In this document: positions 59,267 through 64,000 of the stretch, in pieces
Layout: every line of letters starts with the position of its first letter
Numbering within the stretch: the first letter of the stretch is position 1
DNA from: Anaerolentibacter hominis
GTDB lineage: Bacteria; Bacillota; Clostridia; Lachnospirales; Lachnospiraceae
DNA length: 64,000 bases
NCBI RefSeq assembly: GCF_032380675.1
Contig: NZ_JAWDIX010000004.1
Span: 62,001-126,000 of the forward strand
Direction of reading: 5' to 3'
Translations under genes and position numbers: made by a program
The notes under the pieces: generated by a model
The model's database searches: none
The model's input: only the letters and a program-made list of their open reading frames with translations
Told to the model about the DNA's origin: nothing

Positions 59267-60370
59267 TTATGATACATAGAAGTCTTTCAGGCGATCCAGC
59301 CTGCTGTGCATGTTTAAAAACAGCTGGTCCACAAGAGTGACGGCAACCATAGATTCCACCACTACAACAGCACGGGGGACAATAACCGGATCATGACGGC
59401 CTTTGATATTAACCGTAATGTTTTCACCCTGTTTATTTACAGTTTCCTGCGTACGGGCAATGGAAGGGGTGGGCTTTATGGCCGCCCGGAGGATAAGAGG
59501 GGAACCATCGCTCATTCCGCCCAGAATACCGCCCGCATGGTTTGTACGCTTCTGCAATTTTTCATCCTTATCAAAATAAAAACTGTCGTTGTTTTCAGAG
59601 CCGGTTCTCTGTGAGACCTGGAACCCATCTCCGATTTCCACTCCCTTGACTGCACCGATCGACATCACTGCCCTGGCCAGACAGGAATCCAGTTTGTCAA
59701 ATACCGGCTCTCCTATTCCCGGCGGCATGCCGGTCACAATACATTCAATTACACCGCCGGCGGAATCCATCTCATTCATTTTCTCACGAAGATAGGCATC
59801 CGTCCGCTCCGCTGCCAGAGAATCCGGCATGGAGAAGGGATTTCTAGAAATCTCATCCCAGTCAAATTTGCTATAGTCGACAGCCACAGGGCCGATGGAA
59901 CGGGTATAGGCTCTGACGGTTATATGAAGCTCTTTTAAGATCTCGGCGGCGATTGCGCCGGCTGCGACCCGGGCAATGGTCTCCCGGCCGGAAGAACGGC
60001 CGCCTCCCCGATAATCCCGAAATCCATATTTCGCATCGAAGGTATAGTCGGCGTGTCCCGGACGATAGCAGCCTGCTATCTCGGAATAATCCCTGGAACG
60101 CTGATCTTCATTCCAAACCGCTATGGAGACAGGCGTGCCGGTAGCACGGCCTTCAAAGACACCGGATAAAATATGAGCCTTATCCCCTTCCTGACGTTTT
60201 GTAGTGAACCGGGAAGTTCCGGGCTTTCTTCTATCTAAATAATTCTGAATCATATCTTCATTTAACGCAAGGCCGGCCGGCACCCCGTCCACGACTACGC
60301 CGATACCCTGACCGTGGGATTCTCCCCAGCTGGTGATGGTAAATAATCTTCCATATACTGAACCCGACAA
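59267..60370 (-). CDS. aroC: Chorismate synthase
   Basis: A 367-residue FMN-dependent enzyme for the last common step to aromatic amino acids. Signatures: WGESHGQGIGVVVDGVPAG, RRKPGTSRFTTKRQEGD, YRPGHADYTFDAKYGFRDYRGGGRSSGRET, AGGVIECIVTGMPPGIGEP and GGISDGSPL-type ILGGMSDGSPLILRAA. TTG 60370 is used as start with GAGGTG 6 nt upstream. Monocistronic. Confidence 0.97.
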   Translation of the reverse strand: MSGSVYGRLFTITSWGESHGQGIGVVVDGVPAGLALNEDMIQNYLDRRKPGTSRFTTKRQEGDKAHILSGVFEGRATGTPVSIAVWNEDQRSRDYSEIAGCYRPGHADYTFDAKYGFRDYRGGGRSSGRETIARVAAGAIAAEILKELHITVRAYTRSIGPVAVDYSKFDWDEISRNPFSMPDSLAAERTDAYLREKMNEMDSAGGVIECIVTGMPPGIGEPVFDKLDSCLARAVMSIGAVKGVEIGDGFQVSQRTGSENNDSFYFDKDEKLQKRTNHAGGILGGMSDGSPLILRAAIKPTPSIARTQETVNKQGENITVNIKGRHDPVIVPRAVVVVESMVAVTLVDQLFLNMHSRLDRLKDFYVS

Positions 60371-60535
60371 AACAGCACCTCATTTCTCTTCCTGATATCA
60401 ATTTATTCTTTTGTCATTATAGATGAAAAGAAAAAAGAGTACAACCATATTCTTTGGCACCTTGTACTTATTTTTGCATATTATAAAGCAGAAGGACAAA
60501 AATCCTTTCGACCAGGAAAACGTAGGAGGTACCAT

Positions 60536-60712
60536 ATGGAACTGTGGAAACAGGATGATGATGCGACTCAGCTGGTGGTAGAAGATAACACCATCTATGA
60601 AATAGATTTGAACTGTCTGTGGTGCAGAGAGCACCAGAAAGCAAGGGAAGAAGCTATGTGCGGCTGTCCGGCGGCCGATACGGATCGGCATGCGGGGCGT
60701 GTCCCGAATTAG
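60536..60712 (+). CDS. Small unknown protein, 58 residues, Cys-containing
   Basis: An open frame with AGGAGGT at 60524-60530, 5 nt before the ATG. It reads MELWKQDDDATQLVVEDNTIYEIDLNCLWC, then a helical REHQKAREEAMCGC and a Pro/His-containing tail. The pair C-L-W-C and C-G-C could bind metal or form disulfides. The excellent ribosome site and clean codon use make it likely real. I do not recognise the family. Confidence 0.6.
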   Translation: MELWKQDDDATQLVVEDNTIYEIDLNCLWCREHQKAREEAMCGCPAADTDRHAGRVPN

Positions 60713-60723
60713 AGCAGAAATAC

Positions 60724-60745
60724 GACACCGGCTTACGCCGGTGCC
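60724..60745 (-). terminator. Terminator after the Cys-rich gene
   Basis: GACACCGGC-TTAC-GCCGGTGCC; on the minus strand it is followed by GTATTTCTG. Confidence 0.65.
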
Positions 60746-60760
60746 GTAAATTCCAATTTC

Positions 60761-60973
60761 TTAGCAGAAGCCGTTGCCGCCACAGCAGCAGAGGATAAGT
60801 ATAATCCAGATGATGGAACCGCAGTCATTGCCGCCACAGCCGGAATTGCCACAACCAAAACCGTTGCCGCCGCAGCAGCACAGAAGGATCAGAATCAGCC
60901 AAATACAGCTGTTGCCCCCTTCACATCCACATCCACATCCGCTGCCGCAGTTTGTTGCTGCTAAATCACTCAT
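60761..60973 (-). CDS. Small Cys/Gly-rich protein with two repeated hydrophobic units
   Basis: A 70-residue protein. A Cys/Gly head (CGSGCGCGCEGG) is followed by two near-identical units: SCIWLILILLCCCGGNGFG and SIIWIILILCCCGGNGFC, joined by CGNSGCGGNDCG. Each unit is a short helix flanked by a CCC-GGNGF tail. AGGAGG sits 7 nt before the ATG and a terminator follows. Similar short proteins in Clostridia are often filed under the misleading name 'chorion class high-cysteine protein'; related YjcZ-like peptides occur in spore formers. A spore-coat role is possible but unproven. Confidence 0.75.
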   Translation of the reverse strand: MSDLAATNCGSGCGCGCEGGNSCIWLILILLCCCGGNGFGCGNSGCGGNDCGSIIWIILILCCCGGNGFC

Positions 60974-61078
60974 GTTAAATCCTCCTAATTTTCATTACAC
61001 TTCATCATATGTACCTTGGCTTGACTAATTTCGCAAAATATCAGAAGAAAATAAAAACTTCTCTGAAATACAGAAAAA

Positions 61079-61114
61079 GATGCCGGAAAACATGGATTTT
61101 CCGGCATCTTTAAT
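61079..61114 (-). terminator. Terminator after MATE gene
   Basis: AGATGCCGGAAAA / TTTTCCGGCATCT stem of 13 bp; minus strand ends in TTTTTC. Confidence 0.9.
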
Positions 61115-61145
61115 AGGAATGATTTAAAATGAACTGCGGATCTCC

Positions 61146-62525
61146 TTAAACCTGCGACGGCTGGGAGAGCGGTTTGATCATCTGGTGAAAAATACGTTTC
61201 AGGAAGAGCAGGCTGAGCAGAAGGGATACCACTTCGGCGATCGGGAAGCACCACCATATCATGTCAAGCCCCAAGGTTTGAGCAAACACCCATGCAACAG
61301 GCAGGAGCACAAAAAGCTGTCTGCACAGGGACATGATGAGACTTAAGACGCCGTTGCCCAGAGCCTGAAAGACAGAACTGAGCACAATGGAGACCCCGGC
61401 CAGGACAAAATGGACACTGATAATCCTCAGAGCCGTGATCCCGATGGTCATCATTTCTTCGGAAGCCTTGAAAAATCCCAGAAGCACATCGGGCAATAAC
61501 TGAAACACTGCCAAACCAACGACCATAATAGCAGTAGCACCGATGACACTGTATTTGATCGTGTCGGTAATCCTTTTTTTGTTTTTCGCACCATAATTAT
61601 AAGCGACAATAGGAACCATACCATTATTTAATCCGAATACCGGCATGAAGATAAAGCTCTGCAGCTTAAAATATACGCCGAATACAGATACGGCAGTTGT
61701 GGAAAACATCAAGAGGATACGATTCATTCCATAAGTCATAACCGACCCTATTGACTGCATAATAATAGAAGGAAGTCCCACTGAGTAAATTTGCCGTATC
61801 GTACGGCCGTGGGGCCTGAATCCCTTCAGAGACAGGGAGATCTCTTTATTCTTGGTAACATTAAACATCAGGGAAAGTGACATTCCCAGAAGCTGGCCTA
61901 TGACAGTGGCCAAAGCCGCACCCGCCGCTCCCATGCGGGGAAATCCGAAGAAACCGAATATAAGGATAGGGTCCAGAATAATATTCGTAATCGCTCCGGC
62001 TCCCTGGGTCAGCATATTATAAAAAGTTTTACCGGTGGACTGCATCAGACGTTCACTGGTGATCTGCATAAAAATACCAAAGGATGCGATCGTACAGATG
62101 GACAGATAGTCGACACCGTGACGTATAATCTCCACATCACTGGTCTGGGACTGAAAATACATCCTGACAAAGAAGATGCCAAATATGGCAAATGCGATAT
62201 AGCTGAGCACCGCTAAAAAGAGTCCGTTCACAGCCGCCAGGTTTGCCTCTTTCTGCTTTTTCTCTCCCAGGCTTCTGGACAGGAGTGCATTGACGCCCAC
62301 TGCGGTTCCCACGCCGACAGCTATCATTAAATTTTGTATGGGGAAAGATAAAGATACTGCCGTGAGGGCGTCTTCACTGAAATGTGAGACAAAGACTGAA
62401 TCCACTACGTTATACATTGCCTGTACCAGCATCGAGATTATCATCGGTGCGGCCATTGTTACCAGCAGCTTTTTAACAGGCATAATGCCCATTTTGTTTT
62501 CTTGTTGTACGGTGTTCCCCGCCAT
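61146..62525 (-). CDS. MATE family multidrug/cation efflux transporter
   Basis: A 459-residue protein with 12 predicted helices. MATE features: PVKKLLVTMAAPMIISMLVQAMYNVVDSVFVSHF at the start, then VGVNALLSRSLGEKKQKEAN, and the second-half repeat LPSIIMQSIGSVMTYGMNRILL. GGAGGGG precedes the ATG. It could export drugs or metabolites in exchange for Na+ or H+. Monocistronic. Confidence 0.92.
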   Translation of the reverse strand: MAGNTVQQENKMGIMPVKKLLVTMAAPMIISMLVQAMYNVVDSVFVSHFSEDALTAVSLSFPIQNLMIAVGVGTAVGVNALLSRSLGEKKQKEANLAAVNGLFLAVLSYIAFAIFGIFFVRMYFQSQTSDVEIIRHGVDYLSICTIASFGIFMQITSERLMQSTGKTFYNMLTQGAGAITNIILDPILIFGFFGFPRMGAAGAALATVIGQLLGMSLSLMFNVTKNKEISLSLKGFRPHGRTIRQIYSVGLPSIIMQSIGSVMTYGMNRILLMFSTTAVSVFGVYFKLQSFIFMPVFGLNNGMVPIVAYNYGAKNKKRITDTIKYSVIGATAIMVVGLAVFQLLPDVLLGFFKASEEMMTIGITALRIISVHFVLAGVSIVLSSVFQALGNGVLSLIMSLCRQLFVLLPVAWVFAQTLGLDMIWWCFPIAEVVSLLLSLLFLKRIFHQMIKPLSQPSQV

Positions 62526-62652
62526 TTGTTACCCCTCCATGTCCCAGCAGCCAATTATAAAATCAGCACTTTTCGTATTCTCCCGCACTTTTTGTCGATT
62601 AGTAAGGAAATAAGGCTATTTTAAGGGAAAGTAAAGAAGCTGTCAAGGTTCA

Positions 62653-62682
62653 TTGACACAGAAGAGGAGTTAATTGTATAAT
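62653..62682 (+). promoter_or_regulatory. Promoter of the ATC-hydrolase-like gene
   Basis: TTGACA (62653-62658), 18-nt spacer, TATAAT (62677-62682). The leader of about 105 nt contains TTTTGGC-N7-GCTAAAA and CGGC-N8-GCCG hairpins. Confidence 0.75.
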
Positions 62683-62795
62683 CAATAATAGTATATTTGT
62701 CAGAAATTGAGTCGTTTTGGCGAATTTTGCTAAAAGGAACAGTCCGGCAGCTAACAGCCGCCGTGGCCTATAAATTATTTCAGGAGGAGATACAT

Positions 62796-63293
62796 ATGTC
62801 AGACATTAAAAATTTATCACTGGTATTCAGCGATGAAAAGGTAGCAATCAACAGAAAGGCAATTGAGCACAGAGCAACCTGGATGGGCCTTACCTATGAC
62901 GAGGGAATCAAAGCAGGTGTGGATGCGGAAGCGATTGCAAGAAAAGCAATTACCCGTACCGGCCATGTACACGGAGCTAACTTTAAAGCAGCCTGTCAGG
63001 ATTCCACAGATTGCAGCCAGTTCTGTGCAGCTTTCCTGGACGATCTTGGAAAGACAACCTTCCAGATGGACGTTACAGAGTGCACAAAAGACGACTTAAA
63101 GATCGAATTCCATTACTGCCCGCTGGTAAGTGCATGGCAGAAGCTGGGCTTTGACGATGAGACCTGTGCAAAGCTTTGTGATATGGCTATGGACGGCGAT
63201 AGAGGGATCGCGGCAGAGAACGGCTTAAAGCTGGATCTGACCGATACGATTGCGAAGGGATGTCCAACCTGCAAACTGCATTTCCATAAATAA
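62796..63293 (+). CDS. L-2-amino-thiazoline-4-carboxylic acid hydrolase-like protein
   Basis: A 165-residue soluble protein. The core FKAACQDSTDCSQFCAAFLDDLGK, ECTKDDLKIEFHYCPLVSAWQKLGF and CDMAMDGDRGIAAENGLKLDLTDTIAKGCPTCKLHF matches the ATC hydrolase-like family (PF14196), in which C-P-L-V-x-A-W and the terminal G-x-x-x-C are conserved. The family is common in anaerobic Firmicutes and is named after a Pseudomonas cysteine-forming enzyme; the role here is uncertain. AGGAGGAGA lies 6-7 nt before ATG 62796. Eight Cys suggest metal binding or redox sensitivity. Confidence 0.65.
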   Translation: MSDIKNLSLVFSDEKVAINRKAIEHRATWMGLTYDEGIKAGVDAEAIARKAITRTGHVHGANFKAACQDSTDCSQFCAAFLDDLGKTTFQMDVTECTKDDLKIEFHYCPLVSAWQKLGFDDETCAKLCDMAMDGDRGIAAENGLKLDLTDTIAKGCPTCKLHFHK

Positions 63294-63318
63294 AAGAACC
63301 GAAGTGATAAATTGATCG

Positions 63319-63350
63319 AAAGCCCTCTGCGTTAAAAACGCAGGGGGCTT
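63319..63350 (+). terminator. Rho-independent terminator
   Basis: AAGCCCTCTGCGTT-AAA-AACGCAG-GGGGCTT stem with one G-U, moderately T-rich tail. Confidence 0.75.
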
Positions 63351-63386
63351 CAATTATAGAAAAAACTGTCTCAAATATGGCTTAAT

Positions 63387-63923
63387 TCATTGAATTTTTT
63401 CATCCAGCATCAGGAAGGCTTCCATCTTCAGTTCCCGGCTGGAGTATATCCCATTCTGGGACAGGCGGATAACTGCTTTTGCATGTCCGGCAGCCGCGTC
63501 CTGGTTCCCCAGTTCTTTCTTTTTCTTCGCAAGTGCCAGGTGGCTGTGGGCCGACAGGGCGCAGGCCTCATCATACAGTGGATCATCATCGGACAGATGG
63601 GGCTCCATCAGGGATATCACCTGTTCAAACCGTCCGAAATGATAGTGTTCTTTTGCCCTCAGCAATTCTGCGGCCAGGCCGGAAGGGGAGGGACCGGGTT
63701 TGCCCTCATACCATGCCAGATCTTCAGGAGATACCAGCGAAGCAACCGGAACACCGAGCTTCCCTGCGATATATTCCAGAGTATTAATAGATGGAAGAGC
63801 AGTACCGCTTTCAATCTGGCTCAACATATTTCTTGTAATAAAATCTCCTACCACTTCACTCTGTGTCATTCTTTTTGAAAGCCGAAGCTCCTTAATCCGT
63901 TTCCCCAATTCTCTGGAGTCCAT
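63387..63923 (-). CDS. XRE-family HTH transcriptional regulator with TPR-like C-terminus
   Basis: A 178-residue regulator. HTH_3 domain: LGKRIKELRLSKRMTQSEVVGDFITRNMLSQIESGTALPSINTLEYIAGKLGVPVASL (about residues 5-62). The C-terminal 100 residues are helical with alternating pairs (AAELLRAKEHYHFGRFEQVISLMEPHL; YDEACALSAHSHLALAKKKKELGNQDAAAGHAKAVIRL), typical of TPR sensing domains. ATG 63923 is preceded by GGGAAGTGATAAC. The target is unknown; the window ends 77 nt beyond the start. Confidence 0.87.
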   Translation of the reverse strand: MDSRELGKRIKELRLSKRMTQSEVVGDFITRNMLSQIESGTALPSINTLEYIAGKLGVPVASLVSPEDLAWYEGKPGPSPSGLAAELLRAKEHYHFGRFEQVISLMEPHLSDDDPLYDEACALSAHSHLALAKKKKELGNQDAAAGHAKAVIRLSQNGIYSSRELKMEAFLMLDEKIQ

Positions 63924-64000
63924 GTTATCACTTCCCAATCTGCAGCCTGTCTGAAACAGGATATTCGTGCGTAAATAATATTTACCTTACAGAAAGTCTA

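Overview
The window looks like chromosome from an anaerobic, spore-forming Clostridia, most likely a Lachnospiraceae-type gut bacterium. The base composition is roughly balanced, Shine-Dalgarno sites are strong AGGAGG types, and many GTG/TTG starts are supported by them. Specific pointers are spmA-spmB, a long Bacillus/Clostridia-type SRP RNA carrying an Alu domain, DUF3842, BspA-type leucine-rich repeats, lipoprotein arylsulfotransferases and a small Cys-rich membrane protein. These assignments rest on reading the sequence and family knowledge; no search was run.

Layout. 1-2.3 kb: trmN6 (3' end), rsmI, spmAB. 2.4-4.5 kb: a SIR2-like protein and a DUF262 protein as an isolated two-gene unit with its own promoter; this is the best candidate for an undescribed (probably defence) system among the proteins. 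4.6-9.3 kb: Spx/ArsC-like protein, YbhB-like protein, a lipoprotein, MFS exporter with TetR regulator, TraX-like membrane protein. 9.5-10.8 kb: an unknown membrane protein flanked by two predicted minus-strand RNAs, one with 6S-like topology. 11-17.5 kb: phosphonate cassette (DeoR regulator, PhnX, Fe-alcohol dehydrogenase, PhnD-PhnC-PhnE-PhnE) without a PhnW transaminase. 17.5-20.4 kb: ABC-2 exporter and TetR. 20.7-25.1 kb: alkaline phosphatase lipoprotein, YibE/F protein, LRR surface protein. 25.2-32.2 kb: two-component system followed by two arylsulfotransferase lipoproteins and a small lipoprotein. 32.5-36.1 kb: DUF3842, an unknown protein, GNAT, DUF885 peptidase-like lipoprotein.

36.3-42 kb: housekeeping RNA/translation block metG-tatD-rsmA-tadA and SRP RNA, then about 1 kb with no gene. 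That gap holds a perfect-consensus promoter, about 650 nt with several long-range perfect helices, and a terminator: a candidate large structured noncoding RNA, and the most striking feature of the window. 42-50.9 kb: VTT membrane protein, flavin reductase, shikimate kinase, murA, the copper operon copA-csoR-copZ with a CsoR-like operator, metK, a small membrane protein. 51-54.3 kb: extragenic repeat cluster, two-component system, RluA-type pseudouridine synthase. 54.4-57.1 kb: NMT1/SsuA-type ABC importer of unknown substrate. 57.2-60.4 kb: BlaI/M56-type regulator pair, aroC. 60.5-64 kb: two short Cys-containing genes, MATE exporter, ATC-hydrolase-like protein, XRE regulator.

How genes work together: the phn cassette should import a phosphonate and release phosphate through phosphonoacetaldehyde, and the alkaline phosphatase nearby fits phosphorus scavenging. 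copA-csoR-copZ is a self-contained copper efflux circuit. The minus-strand arylsulfotransferase group and the adjacent sensor-regulator pair may form one surface-response unit. No CRISPR array, tRNA, rRNA, insertion sequence or prophage was seen.
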